From the NCBI GenBank assembly GCA_017630395.1, contig JAGBVI010000028.1, positions 1-58,032 on the forward strand: a DNA stretch of 58,032 bases, given 5' to 3'. This document shows, piece after piece, positions 44,898 through 53,522 of this stretch. The translations under genes were made by a program, and so were the position numbers. Below the pieces are notes generated by a model. The model saw only the letters and a program-made list of their open reading frames with translations. It searched no databases and was not told the origin of the DNA. The stretch's first letter is position 1. Each line of letters begins with the position of its first letter. Source of the stretch: Paludibacteraceae bacterium (GTDB taxonomy: Bacteria; Bacteroidota; Bacteroidia; Bacteroidales; Paludibacteraceae).

Positions 44898-46037
44898 ATG
44901 AAAAGAGTTTTTTATATATGTTATTTTAGTTTTCTAATTTTTGTTTCTTGTGCAAAGGTCACAGATGCGAGAAATGAAGAAACACAGCATAGTTTGCAAA
45001 AAGAGTGTGCGAGAAAAATAGAATTAAAATATGCAAAAAAGTTTTCTATTTTTGAGGCAGAATATGGGTATGTTTTACATATTTTTCTTGATAGCTCACC
45101 TCAGCAATTTTTTCGATATTATCTTGTAAGAGATGACTCTGTAAAAATTCCCAATGATGGTGTAAAAATCAATATACCTATATCTCGTTTAGCGGCGAAT
45201 ACATCAACTGTTTTTGAATTTATTCGTATGCTAGACTGCTTGTCATCTCTAAAAGCAACCTGTGCAGAAGAATATATTTATTCTCCGGATATTTGTCGCT
45301 TGATAAGAGAAGGTAGAATCCGGTCCTTGGGTAATTCGTATAATCTAAATAGAGAAATTTTGTTGTCGGTTTCACCGGACTTACTTTTGTTATCGGACTA
45401 TTCAGATACTCCAAGGGGAATTTCTTTACCTATGGTGTATTCTCTTGAATGGAAAGAAGTAAATGCATTGGCAAGAGCTGAGTGGATTAAATTATGGGGT
45501 GTTTTATATGATAAATATTCCCTTGCAGATTCTCTCTTTCAAGCAACAGAAAAGAATTATCTGGATTTAAAAGAATTAGTTGAGAATCGGGTTTCTGATA
45601 GACCAACATTATTTGCAGGAGGAAGCTATTCCGGAACGTGGTACTTAACAGGAGGAGAAGGGTTTATGGCCCAAGTATATGCTGATGCAGGTGCTAATTT
45701 TCTTATGAAAGATAGTGCTGTTACGACAATTTCTTGTGGTTTGGAGTGGATGTTGTCAAAATTTTCAGAATCAGAATATTGGTTAAATTGTGGCGATTTT
45801 TCAATGGTCAATTGGGATGATAGATTGATGCATTTGAAATCTGTTAAAAATGGCAATGTATATCATTTTATGAAGCGTTCTAAAACAAACGGAGGAATCG
45901 GTATTTCTGATTTTTATGAAAGTGCGGTGGCGCATCCGGATATTATATTAGCAGATGTTATTTCAATTGTCCATCCGCAATTATTACCATCTTATGAGTG
46001 TGTTTATGCCAATAAATGTGAGGAGGGAGAGAGATGA
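44898..46037 (+). CDS. ABC importer substrate-binding lipoprotein (iron-chelate/cobalamin type)
   Basis: 379 residues. A signal peptide with lipobox (FLIFVSC, Cys near residue 16) anchors it to a membrane. The remaining sequence has the two-lobed BtuF/FepB layout: ISRLAANTSTVFEFIRMLDC, SPDLLLLSDYSD, RPTLFAGGSYSGTWYLTGGE near 235 and HPDIILADVISIVHP at the end. It captures a chelated metal, haem or corrinoid for the permease that overlaps its stop by four bases. ATG 44898 fits the signal peptide; the frame is open upstream but crosses the tetR gene. Confidence 0.85.
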   Translation: MKRVFYICYFSFLIFVSCAKVTDARNEETQHSLQKECARKIELKYAKKFSIFEAEYGYVLHIFLDSSPQQFFRYYLVRDDSVKIPNDGVKINIPISRLAANTSTVFEFIRMLDCLSSLKATCAEEYIYSPDICRLIREGRIRSLGNSYNLNREILLSVSPDLLLLSDYSDTPRGISLPMVYSLEWKEVNALARAEWIKLWGVLYDKYSLADSLFQATEKNYLDLKELVENRVSDRPTLFAGGSYSGTWYLTGGEGFMAQVYADAGANFLMKDSAVTTISCGLEWMLSKFSESEYWLNCGDFSMVNWDDRLMHLKSVKNGNVYHFMKRSKTNGGIGISDFYESAVAHPDIILADVISIVHPQLLPSYECVYANKCEEGER

Positions 46038-47029
46038 AACAAGTTGTTTTGTTGTATTTAATTTTACCTATAGTTACTTTACTGCTTTTTGTTGCAGATC
46101 TTTTAGTCGGGAGTGTTGATATTCCTTTTGATTTATTACTATCAAAAGAGGGGATCTACTCTTCTATTTTTTTTGATATTAGGTTGCCAAAAGCAATCAC
46201 ATCTGCTTTGGTGGGAGTTGCATTAGGTGTTTCCGGCTTGTTAATGCAAACGTTATTTCGTAATCCTTTAGCCGGACCATCTATTCTTGGGATTAGTTCA
46301 GGTGCGACGTTGGGAGTAGCTGTGTATGTGCTGTTTTTTTCTTTGAGTGGCCTATCAATTGTCTCTCTTTCCATTTTCGGAAGTGTTCTTTGTGCAATGT
46401 TAGGAGCTTTCATTATGTTATTGATAATATTGTTGGTCTCTATTGTTGTAAAAGATTCTGTCACATTATTGATTGTCGGAGTGATCACCGGAAGTCTGAC
46501 TTCGTCTATTGTCTCAGTTCTTCAAAATTTAAGTGATCCAGAGTCTGTTAAACATTTTGTAAATTGGACATTAGGCAATGTGGAGGTTGTTTCGTGGAGC
46601 CAATTACAATTATTTTTACCAATCGTGTTTCTTGTAATTCTTCTTCTATTGGGTTGCATTAAGTCTTTGGATGCGTTTTTACTAGGTGAATCCTATGCGC
46701 AGGGGGTGGGAGTTTCTGTCAGAAAGTATAAGTTGATAGTTATAGCTTTAACGGCAGTATTAACAGGAGTGACAACTGCTTTTACCGGCCCGATAGGTTT
46801 TATTGGAATAATTGTACCTCATGTTGCAAGGATGTTATTTAATACCTCCAAACATGCAAAAATATATCCTGCATCTATTTTGATTGGTATGATTGCTATG
46901 TTGTTATGTGATATTTTATCTCAATTACCATCCAATGGGTATATTTTACCAATCAATGCTGTTACAGCGTTAATCGGAGCTCCAATTGTTCTTTGGATAT
47001 TATTGGGTCGCAATAAAATGGTGGTATAG
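46034..47029 (+). CDS. FecCD-family ABC permease
   Basis: 331 residues with nine to ten spans. RLPKAITSALVGVALGVSGL near 50, NPLAGPSILGISSGATLG near 78, GPIGFIGIIVPHVAR near 253 and the LPINAVTALIGAP end are the family landmarks (BtuC, FhuB, FecC). It forms the membrane channel of a chelate importer with the lipoprotein before it. The expected ATPase is not the next gene but lies 1 kb away on the opposite strand (48003). Confidence 0.93.
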   Translation: MKQVVLLYLILPIVTLLLFVADLLVGSVDIPFDLLLSKEGIYSSIFFDIRLPKAITSALVGVALGVSGLLMQTLFRNPLAGPSILGISSGATLGVAVYVLFFSLSGLSIVSLSIFGSVLCAMLGAFIMLLIILLVSIVVKDSVTLLIVGVITGSLTSSIVSVLQNLSDPESVKHFVNWTLGNVEVVSWSQLQLFLPIVFLVILLLLGCIKSLDAFLLGESYAQGVGVSVRKYKLIVIALTAVLTGVTTAFTGPIGFIGIIVPHVARMLFNTSKHAKIYPASILIGMIAMLLCDILSQLPSNGYILPINAVTALIGAPIVLWILLGRNKMVV

Positions 47030-47121
47030 GTCGATAAGAAATACTATAAGCAATATTCTATAAAGGAAACTTCTGTAAATTATGTTTTTTTGATGCTTTT
47101 GAAGAACATCTTGACTTACCT

Positions 47122-47340
47122 AAGAAGTTGTTTAAAATTTTATTTAGAGCTTATTTGAGAGCGATTTTAAAGTAGATTCTATAAATCCACTTCTTTCAAT
47201 TTTTGAATTTATTTTGAGTAGATTGTCTAGCGAAGAAGGAGAGGTGTTGTGCGAGCATAATGACTGACAGTCGAACAGAAGAAGTGCTATTGGAATTCTA
47301 GCAGATAAAACTTAATAGAGCTAATTTATAGAAATTGCCG
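47122..47340. repeat. F2/F1 mosaic repeat (copy R9)
   Basis: An F2 long arm (AAGAAGTTGTTTAAAATTTT, then GAGCTTATTTGAGAGCGATT) is cut after about 46 bases by an F1 left half (AGATTCTATAAATCCACTTC onward, 47170). That half keeps the central hairpin TTGTGC/GCATAA. It ends in TAATTTATAGAAATTGCCG (to 47340). Relative to R2 and R6 the F1 is in the opposite orientation and at a mirror-image place in F2, so this looks like an independent insertion. Another end-like sequence is near 47057-47075. Confidence 0.7.
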
Positions 47341-47349
47341 ATAATTTTG

Positions 47350-47357
47350 TATTTTTG
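47350..47357 (+). promoter_or_regulatory. -7 promoter box for the DUF486 gene
   Basis: TATTTTTG, 19 bases before the start codon, only nine bases past the end of repeat R9. The only -33 candidate at the right distance (TTTA, 47325-47328) lies inside the terminal sequence of that repeat. Confidence 0.5.
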
Positions 47358-47376
47358 CAAAAAAAAAAATAAGGAT

Positions 47377-47745
47377 ATGAAAGTTTGGTTGACAATTTTG
47401 TTGCTTATTGTATCAAATGTTTTTATGACATTTGCGTGGTATGGTAATTTGAAGTTACAAGAAATGAAAATTTCAACAGATTGGCCTTTATTTTTGATTA
47501 TTCTTTGTAGTTGGGGAGTAGCATTATTTGAATATTCATTCATGATTCCAGCCAATAGAATTGGATCTCAAATTATGGGAGGACCATTCTCTTTGGTTCA
47601 ATTAAAGGTGATTCAAGAGGTTATATCAATTACGGTGTTTTCTGTTATTGTTACTGTTTTTTTTAAAGGGGAGGTGTTACAATGGAATCATCTTGCTGCC
47701 TTTGCTTGTTTGATATTGGCGGTCTATTTCGTGTTTATGAAATGA
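47377..47745 (+). CDS. DUF486 (DMT-superfamily-like) small membrane protein
   Basis: 122 residues from ATG 47377, four hydrophobic spans. NVFMTFAWYGNLKLQ, SWGVALFEYSFMIPANRIGS, GPFSLVQLKVIQEVI and the end AVYFVFMK match the conserved DUF486 family, thought to be distant relatives of small multidrug exporters. Function is not established. It is a single gene between repeats R9 and R10. The frame opens at 47335, but the promoter box at 47350 rules that start out. Confidence 0.88.
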   Translation: MKVWLTILLLIVSNVFMTFAWYGNLKLQEMKISTDWPLFLIILCSWGVALFEYSFMIPANRIGSQIMGGPFSLVQLKVIQEVISITVFSVIVTVFFKGEVLQWNHLAAFACLILAVYFVFMK

Positions 47746-47793
47746 GGATTGAGATTAAGTAAAGCAGAGTTATATAAATTAATTGTTATAATT

Positions 47794-47976
47794 AAGGAAA
47801 ATTCTATAAATTACAATTTTATATTTGCGACTCAAAAATTCAATTTTAGATGCTTTTGAATTTATTTTGTTCGTATTCATTCAGTCATGATGCCCGTATC
47901 GTTCCCATGAGAATATAATCAACCAAAGTAAAATGCTCTTTAAAATCACCTATAACTAATTTATAGAACCTACCTA
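47794..47976 (+). repeat. Divergent F1 repeat (copy R10)
   Basis: 183 bases between ends AAGGAAAATTCTATAAATTA and TAATTTATAGAACCTACCT. Only a little of the F1 interior is recognisable (CTTTTGAATTTATTTTGTTC), so this is an old copy or a separate subfamily. It lies between convergent genes (DUF486 and the ABC ATPase), 26 bases from the ATPase stop. Confidence 0.6.
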
Positions 47977-48002
47977 GAATTAAAATTAGAATCAAGATTT
48001 TT

Positions 48003-48755
48003 TTAAAAAGGAGTTTTGAATTGAAAATTATTCAATTTGAAACATTCTTGAAGTATCAGATTTATATTAGTGGTATGGGGGGGACACTCTTGAATCTTTG
48101 ATTGCGTGTTAATAACCCAAAGTTTGTCTGAATACTTTAGAGCTAAATCCAACTCATGAGTAGAAAGGATAATGGATTTATTTTCTTGGGAAACAATCTC
48201 TTTTAGTAACCGGAATATATCTATTCTGTTGGGTAAATCAAGATGAGAAGTAGGTTCGTCCAAAATGATAATCGGAGTGTCTTGAGCCAATGATTTTGCG
48301 ATCATAACCCGTTGTCGTTCTCCATCGGATAATTCGAAATAAAAACGATTGGCAAGAGATTCCAAGTTCATTATTTTTAGTACCCGATCAATAATTTTTT
48401 TATCACCATCATCCAAAGTTCCCCACCAATTAGAATAATTATGTCTTCCAATGGAGATAATGTCATAAACAGTTAATTTTCCAGAATCAATTTTTTCAGA
48501 CAATACAAAGGATAGTAGCATTGACAGCTCCTTCGAAGAGTATTTATTTATAGATTTCCCGTTGATAGAAATCTCACCATTGAGTATGGGATGCAGTCCG
48601 CATAAACTTTTAATCAGAGTTGATTTCCCGCTTCCATTAGGTCCAATTAGTGAAATCAAACAATTTTTTTTGACAGACAAATTAATGTCTGAAATAATAG
48701 CTTTAACGGATGAATATCCGATGGATAAGTCTGATATTTTGCAAATCTCCGTCAT
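48003..48755 (-). CDS. ABC transporter ATPase (FecE/BtuD type)
   Basis: 250 residues. Walker A GPNGSGKST near residue 38, signature LSDGERQRV near 142, Walker B PIIILDEPTSHLDLP near 160 and the switch HELDLALKYSDK near 201. The lengths and spacing are those of chelate-importer ATPases, and it is probably the missing partner of the permease at 46034. It overlaps the upstream MBL gene by one base (shared TAATG-type junction at 48755). Being inverted and separated by repeats is unusual for this transporter type. Confidence 0.92.
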   Translation of the reverse strand: MTEICKISDLSIGYSSVKAIISDINLSVKKNCLISLIGPNGSGKSTLIKSLCGLHPILNGEISINGKSINKYSSKELSMLLSFVLSEKIDSGKLTVYDIISIGRHNYSNWWGTLDDGDKKIIDRVLKIMNLESLANRFYFELSDGERQRVMIAKSLAQDTPIIILDEPTSHLDLPNRIDIFRLLKEIVSQENKSIILSTHELDLALKYSDKLWVINTQSKIQECPPHTTNINLILQECFKLNNFQFKTPF

Positions 48756-49396
48756 TATCTCAAATAAGGGTTATTGTTTTTTTCAAAATCAATGGAAGTT
48801 TTAGGACCATGTCCGGGAAATACCAAAGTGTTTTTAGGAAGAGAAAATAATTTATTTACGATGCTACTCTTTAGAGTAGCAAAATCACCTCCTTCTAAAT
48901 CAGTTCTACCAACAGAACCTAAAAATAGAGAGTCGCCGGAGAAGAGGCAATGGTCATCATCGGCATAAAAAGAAACTCCTCCCGGAGAATGTCCCGGTGT
49001 ATGTAACACAGTTAATTTTATATTTCCTAAAGTTATTGTATCATTATCGTTGAGATAATTCCCTATCTCAATGGTAGTATTGGAGTTGATTCCAAAATTT
49101 TTAGCCATTAACGGGAATCTATTTATTAAAAATTCATCTGCTTTGTGCGCTTCAGGTTTTATCCCATATTCCTCGAATACAAATTTGTTCCCGAAAATAT
49201 GATCCAAATGGAGGTGAGTGTTTAAAACCCGTTTAAGAGATAACTTATTTTCTTTAATGTAAGATGATAGTTTTGTACACTCATAAGAGTCAAGACAACC
49301 AGCATCAATCAATATACACTCTCTATATTCGTTTATTAGGAGGTAGGTGTTTACTTGAAAAGGGTTAAATGAGAATAATTTGATTTGCATGCCCAT
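48755..49396 (-). CDS. MBL-fold metallo-hydrolase (glyoxalase II-like)
   Basis: 213 residues. The zinc-binding HxHxDH is present as THLHLDHIFGN near 60. HTPGHSPGGVSFY near 130, FSGDSLFLGSVGRTDLEGGD near 150 and FPGHGPKTSI near 194 supply the remaining ligands. It resembles small cytoplasmic hydroxyacylglutathione-hydrolase-like enzymes; Bacteroidota use these without glutathione, so the natural thioester is uncertain. It is followed directly by the ABC ATPase gene. Confidence 0.9.
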   Translation of the reverse strand: MGMQIKLFSFNPFQVNTYLLINEYRECILIDAGCLDSYECTKLSSYIKENKLSLKRVLNTHLHLDHIFGNKFVFEEYGIKPEAHKADEFLINRFPLMAKNFGINSNTTIEIGNYLNDNDTITLGNIKLTVLHTPGHSPGGVSFYADDDHCLFSGDSLFLGSVGRTDLEGGDFATLKSSIVNKLFSLPKNTLVFPGHGPKTSIDFEKNNNPYLR

Positions 49397-49449
49397 GAAA
49401 ATTTGTAATGATTAATAAAGGAGAGAACTATAAAATTACCATTTTAAAT

Positions 49450-49547
49450 TAAGAAACTATTTAAATTTTATAAAAAAATAGTATAGAGTTTTACTCTCTT
49501 ATTTTTGGCATTTTGAGATTCTTTTTAGGAGAGTTCTATAAATTCAA
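49450..49547 (+). repeat. Truncated composite repeat (copy R11)
   Basis: The F2 short arm (AAGAAACTATTTAAATTTTA, then GAGTTTTACTCTCTTATTTT) is joined to the first 20 or so bases of F1 (AGGAGAGTTCTATAAATTCA) at the same junction as in R2 and R6. It then stops. The remainder is deleted, 44 bases short of the rsmG stop codon. A further end-like sequence (AAGGAGAGAACTATAAAATT) lies at 49418-49437. Confidence 0.75.
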
Positions 49548-49590
49548 TAATCAGCAAAATGCACGTGTAGGTTGCCTAAAGAACGACCTT

Positions 49591-50214
49591 TTAATAAGAG
49601 ACATATACAAGTTTCTTTGTTAAGAAAAACTCCTCATCGAAAAAGTCACTCAAATCCCATAGAGATGCCTCTTTTTTATAAGGTAGAATTTCTTGTTGAA
49701 GTTCTCCACCTTTTAAACAGACAAGTCCATTAGGGAGAGAATTTTTTTGATTTTTTATATCAACATTCTTTTTTGTTAACTTAACCAAATTATCTAAAGG
49801 CATAACAGCACGACTTATTATAAAGTCAAATTTTGTTTTAACATCTTCCACCCTTGCATGTTGAAATGATGTATTGGATAGTCCAATTGCCTCTGACACG
49901 CTATTGGCTACCTTTATTTTTTTTCCGATGGAATCAACCAAATGAAAATGACATTCAGGGAAGAGAATCGCCAATGGAATAGCGGGGAATCCACCACCTG
50001 TACCAACGTCCATAATTGAGGTGTTAGGCCTAAATGATAATACTTTGGCTATTGAAAGAGAATGTAATACGTGATGTTCATAAAGGTTTTCTATGTCCTT
50101 TCTTGAGATGACGTTAATTTTTCCGTTCCAATCAAGATAAAGATCGTATAAAGCCGAAAATTGTTCGATCTGTTTTTCCGTTAAATTAGGAAAATACTTT
50201 TTGATTATTTCCAT
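49591..50214 (-). CDS. rsmG: 16S rRNA (guanine-527-N7)-methyltransferase RsmG
   Basis: 207 residues. NVISRKDIENLYEHHVLHSL near 36, the S-adenosylmethionine site DVGTGGGFPAIPLAI near 70, and FIISRAVMPLDNLVK near 131 are the RsmG landmarks. It methylates the 530 loop of 16S rRNA; loss gives low-level streptomycin resistance in other bacteria. The gene is divergent from the aminotransferase at 50373. Confidence 0.95.
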   Translation of the reverse strand: MEIIKKYFPNLTEKQIEQFSALYDLYLDWNGKINVISRKDIENLYEHHVLHSLSIAKVLSFRPNTSIMDVGTGGGFPAIPLAILFPECHFHLVDSIGKKIKVANSVSEAIGLSNTSFQHARVEDVKTKFDFIISRAVMPLDNLVKLTKKNVDIKNQKNSLPNGLVCLKGGELQQEILPYKKEASLWDLSDFFDEEFFLTKKLVYVSY

Positions 50215-50306
50215 TGAAGTAAAATTTAGTTAGAGTTCAAATATACTCATTTTAGACTGCAAATTTAATCATAGTTTATGAATTTTGGAAAAAATAAAAA
50301 TTCTCG

Positions 50307-50337
50307 TTTGTGTTGTCAAGAAAATTTACGAATTTTG
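50307..50337 (+). promoter_or_regulatory. Promoter of the aminotransferase gene
   Basis: TTTG (50307-50310), a 19-base spacer and GAATTTTG (50330-50337), one mismatch from TANNTTTG. It lies 35 bases before the start codon. On the minus strand TATATTTG (50238-50245) could serve rsmG, but its -33 is poorly placed. Confidence 0.5.
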
Positions 50338-50372
50338 TGCAAGCAAAATAACGGTCAAAATAGATAGAGAAT

Positions 50373-51518
50373 ATGGTAAAGATAAACCCATTGGTAGAAC
50401 AGATGACATCATTTATTGTAATGGATGTTTTGGAGCGCGCACAAGAATTAGAAAGGGAGGGTAAAGATATTGTTCATTTAGAGGTTGGAGAGCCCGATTT
50501 TGATTTATCTGAAATGGTGAGAGAAGCGGCAGAAGCTTCGTTTGCTCAAAAACGGACGCACTATACCCATTCGTTAGGAGACAAAGATTTGCGATTAGAG
50601 GTAGCCAGGTTTTATCAAAGAGAATATGGTGTAACAATAGATCCCGACCAGGTAATTGTGACCTCAGGGTCTTCACCTGCCATTTTGATGGCATTGATGG
50701 TTTTATGTGAACCCGGAAGCGAAGTGATATTGTCAGATCCAGGATATCCATGTTATAAAAATTTTGTTTTAGCATGTAATGCAAAGCCGGTAAGTGTGGA
50801 TTTATCTCCTGAAGATGGTTTTCAGTACTCTATCGAGAAGATAAAAAAAGCTATTACCCCTAAGACATGCGCCATTTTTGTAAATTCACCGATGAATCCA
50901 ACGGGTACATTAGTTTCAGATGCAACCTATAAAGAGTTGGTAAATTTAGGAATTCCGTTGCTTTCAGACGAGATTTATCATGGTTTGGTTTATGAAGGAA
51001 GGGCAAAGTCAGCCTTGGAATTTACAGATAATGCATTTGTTTTGAATGGGTTTTCCAAGCGATATGCGATGACTGGACTTCGATTAGGTTTTTTGGTTGC
51101 ACCGAAGGAGTATGTTAGAAAATTGCAGGTGATTCAACAAAATTTGTTTATTTGTGCACCTAGTATTTCTCAGAGAGCCGGAATTGTTGCATTGAGAGAT
51201 TCAGAGCCGGAAGTGGCAGAAAGAAGAGCAATATATGATGAGCGAAGAAGATACATGTTGTCCAGATTAAAAAACATGGGTTTTGAAGTAGAGGTAGAAC
51301 CGCAAGGGGCGTTCTATATTTTTTGTAATGCAAAAAAGTTTACTACAGATTCATATAGATTTGCATTTGAAGTCTTAGAGAATGCGCATGTAGGAATTAC
51401 ACCCGGTGTCGATTTTGGTAAAAATGGAGAAGGGTATGTTAGGTTTTCTTATGCCAATTCTTTAGATAATATCAAGAAAGGAATGGATCGATTGGAGACT
51501 TACTTGCAAAAGCTCTAA
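50373..51518 (+). CDS. Class I/II pyridoxal-phosphate aminotransferase
   Basis: 381 residues, aspartate-aminotransferase fold. VHLEVGEPDFDL near 35, TSGSSPAILMAL near 95, NSPMNPTGTL near 172, LLSDEIYHGLVYEG near 195 and the PLP lysine in NGFSKRYAMTGLRLGF near 232 are in the expected order. Substrate (aspartate, aromatic or branched-chain) cannot be told from these motifs. It is a single gene with its own promoter. Confidence 0.9.
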   Translation: MVKINPLVEQMTSFIVMDVLERAQELEREGKDIVHLEVGEPDFDLSEMVREAAEASFAQKRTHYTHSLGDKDLRLEVARFYQREYGVTIDPDQVIVTSGSSPAILMALMVLCEPGSEVILSDPGYPCYKNFVLACNAKPVSVDLSPEDGFQYSIEKIKKAITPKTCAIFVNSPMNPTGTLVSDATYKELVNLGIPLLSDEIYHGLVYEGRAKSALEFTDNAFVLNGFSKRYAMTGLRLGFLVAPKEYVRKLQVIQQNLFICAPSISQRAGIVALRDSEPEVAERRAIYDERRRYMLSRLKNMGFEVEVEPQGAFYIFCNAKKFTTDSYRFAFEVLENAHVGITPGVDFGKNGEGYVRFSYANSLDNIKKGMDRLETYLQKL

Positions 51519-51684
51519 ATGAGATCTATAAGAATAAATTTAGGATGAGTTTAAATCTATTTTGAGTATTTTGAAAGTAAATTTTATTAAGCAAGTATCT
51601 TACTTTATTCACATATAGCCTTTTTATATAACGCCGGAAAGATTCTTAAATTATGATAATTAGGTCATAAAAAGATGTTTAAAA

Positions 51685-51717
51685 TTTCGGGCAATTAAGT
51701 ATAAATATGTAATTTTG
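51685..51717 (+). promoter_or_regulatory. Promoter of the sigma-54 activator / lptE / secG operon
   Basis: TTTC (51685-51688), a 21-base spacer and TAATTTTG (51710-51717), 30 bases before the chosen start codon. The -7 is perfect and the -33 has one mismatch. Its position rules out a start at the in-frame TTG 51715. Confidence 0.6.
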
Positions 51718-51747
51718 TCAGTCGATTTTCTCTTAAATATTAAGGAT

Positions 51748-53010
51748 ATGTCAAATATAGATATTCAAACGGTAAAGCAACGATTTATGATTATTGGAGA
51801 CAATCCCATATTAAATCGCGCAATAGATGTAGCAGTTCAAGTAGCATCTACCGATTTGTCTGTATTGATAACAGGAGAAAGTGGAGTGGGGAAAGAGCGT
51901 TTCCCTCAAATTATCCATCAGTATAGTAAACGAACCCATTCTCCATATATAGCTGTAAACTGCGGAGCTATTCCTGAAGGAACTATAGATTCAGAGTTGT
52001 TTGGGCATGAGAAAGGGGCGTTTACCGGAGCTGTATCAGAGCGTAAGGGTTACTTCGAGGCGGCAGACAAGGGGACGATATTTTTGGATGAAGTAGGAGA
52101 ACTTCCGTTGACAACACAAGTTCGTTTGTTGAGAGTCTTGGAAACAGGGGAGTTTATGAAAGTAGGGTCCTCTAAAGTATTAAAAACCGATGTTCGTGTT
52201 GTTGCAGCAACGAATATGGATATGGGAAGAGCAATAGCAGAAGGACGTTTTAGGGAAGACCTCTATTATCGTTTGAATTCAGTCCCGATTGTAGTTCCTC
52301 CATTGAGAGAAAGGGGAATGGATATTTATCTGTTATTTAGAAAATTTGCAAGAGATTTTTCCGATAAATATAAGATGCCGGCAATAACACTGACAGCAGA
52401 AGCCCAACAGTTACTGTTGAGATATACTTGGCCGGGTAATGTTCGTCAGTTGAAAAATGTAACAGAGCAAATATCGGTATTAGAAACGGCGAGAGAGGTG
52501 ACTGTTGATGTTTTGAGGCGTTATTTGCCGTCAGAAAATATTACTTCACAAGTTCCGGTTCTTTCTTCGCAGGTTAATGCTGGGAAAAATTTTTCCAACG
52601 AAGTTGAAATCCTATATCAAGTATTATTTGATATGAAGAAGGATATGAATGATTTGAAAAAGTTGGTGCATGATATTATTCAGAGCGGGAAAGTTGATAT
52701 GGATGCAATTCATATTCCGGAAGGAGTGGATTTAGGAGGAATATATACTCAAAAATTTGAAGATGGTACAGCCGTTGTATCTGCCTCTTCGAATTTTACG
52801 TCGCCTCCAACTTCTAAGATTAGTAAACAGCAAGATATAGAGGATACCGAAGAGTATCAAGAAGAGAACTTTTCATTAGAAGAGGTGGAGAAAGAGATGA
52901 TAAAAAAGGCCTTGGAACGGCATAATAATAAGCGAAAATATGCAGCTCAGGATTTAAAAATCTCAGAGCGAACATTATATAGAAAAATAAAAGAGTATGG
53001 CTTGGAATAA
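51748..53010 (+). CDS. Sigma-54-dependent activator (AAA+ with Fis-type HTH, no receiver)
   Basis: 420 residues. The AAA+ domain begins at once: Walker A GESGVGKE at 43-50, the sigma-54-contacting GAFTGA at 90-95, Walker B IFLDEVGELP near 110 and an arginine finger region REDLYYRLNSVPI near 170. Residues about 280-380 are a poorly conserved linker with a coiled-coil-like part. Residues about 390-420 are a Fis-type DNA-binding helix-turn-helix. There is no N-terminal receiver or sensor domain, so activity must be set by another partner or be constitutive. It is the first gene of an operon with lptE and secG. Confidence 0.92.
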   Translation: MSNIDIQTVKQRFMIIGDNPILNRAIDVAVQVASTDLSVLITGESGVGKERFPQIIHQYSKRTHSPYIAVNCGAIPEGTIDSELFGHEKGAFTGAVSERKGYFEAADKGTIFLDEVGELPLTTQVRLLRVLETGEFMKVGSSKVLKTDVRVVAATNMDMGRAIAEGRFREDLYYRLNSVPIVVPPLRERGMDIYLLFRKFARDFSDKYKMPAITLTAEAQQLLLRYTWPGNVRQLKNVTEQISVLETAREVTVDVLRRYLPSENITSQVPVLSSQVNAGKNFSNEVEILYQVLFDMKKDMNDLKKLVHDIIQSGKVDMDAIHIPEGVDLGGIYTQKFEDGTAVVSASSNFTSPPTSKISKQQDIEDTEEYQEENFSLEEVEKEMIKKALERHNNKRKYAAQDLKISERTLYRKIKEYGLE

Positions 53011-53518
53011 TAAAATAGTACCGATATTGAGTTTTTTTGCAGTGATTTTGGCTATAACATCCTGTAAGATTTCTTATAAATTCAATGGTTCGTCTATTGA
53101 TTATACAAAAGTTAAAACGATATCTATCTCGGATATTCCTAATAGAGCTCCATTGGTATATGCATCTTTGTCATCAGACTTTACCGAGCAATTACGAGAT
53201 GAGTTCTCGCAGAAAACGAGTTTACAGTTTGTTGAGTCTAATGGAGATTTACAAATTTCAGGAGCAATTGTTGGGTATAATGTAATATCGTCCGGAGTTA
53301 ATGCCGATGGAGATGCCATGGATTCTCGTTTACAAATGAGTGTAAATATTTCTTTTGTAAATAGGGTTAATCCTACAGAAGATTTTGAAAGAACTTTTTC
53401 ATCGTATCAAGTTTTTTCAAATACATATACAATAGATCAGGTACAAGCAGAATTGAATGAAGAGTTGATAGACGATATAATCAGTCAAATTTTTAATGCA
53501 ACAGTTGCCAATTGGTAG
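52997..53518 (+). CDS. lptE: LptE-family outer-membrane lipoprotein
   Basis: 173 residues. A hydrophobic signal ends in a lipobox (AITSC, Cys near 23). The mature part has the LptE pattern of strands and one long helix: SISDIPNRAP, SSDFTEQLRDEFSQKTSL, GDLQISGAIVGYNV. It is the plug of the LptD pore that places lipopolysaccharide in the outer membrane. The start lies inside the last 14 bases of the activator gene, so translation is coupled. The order activator-lptE-tetratrico-like gene-secG is one I know from other Bacteroidales. Confidence 0.82.
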   Translation: MAWNNKIVPILSFFAVILAITSCKISYKFNGSSIDYTKVKTISISDIPNRAPLVYASLSSDFTEQLRDEFSQKTSLQFVESNGDLQISGAIVGYNVISSGVNADGDAMDSRLQMSVNISFVNRVNPTEDFERTFSSYQVFSNTYTIDQVQAELNEELIDDIISQIFNATVANW

Positions 53519-53522
53519 AGTT

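Noticed and set aside
32687-49547. The dispersed F1/F2 repeats as CRISPR or rRNA fragments
   Set aside because: Copies are far apart, in both orientations, with inverted ends and internal palindromes. They do not resemble rRNA or regular arrays.
51519-51600. A further F1 copy after the aminotransferase gene
   Set aside because: Only a short stretch (GGATGAGTTTAAATCTATTTTGAG) is vaguely similar; there are no inverted ends or hairpin.
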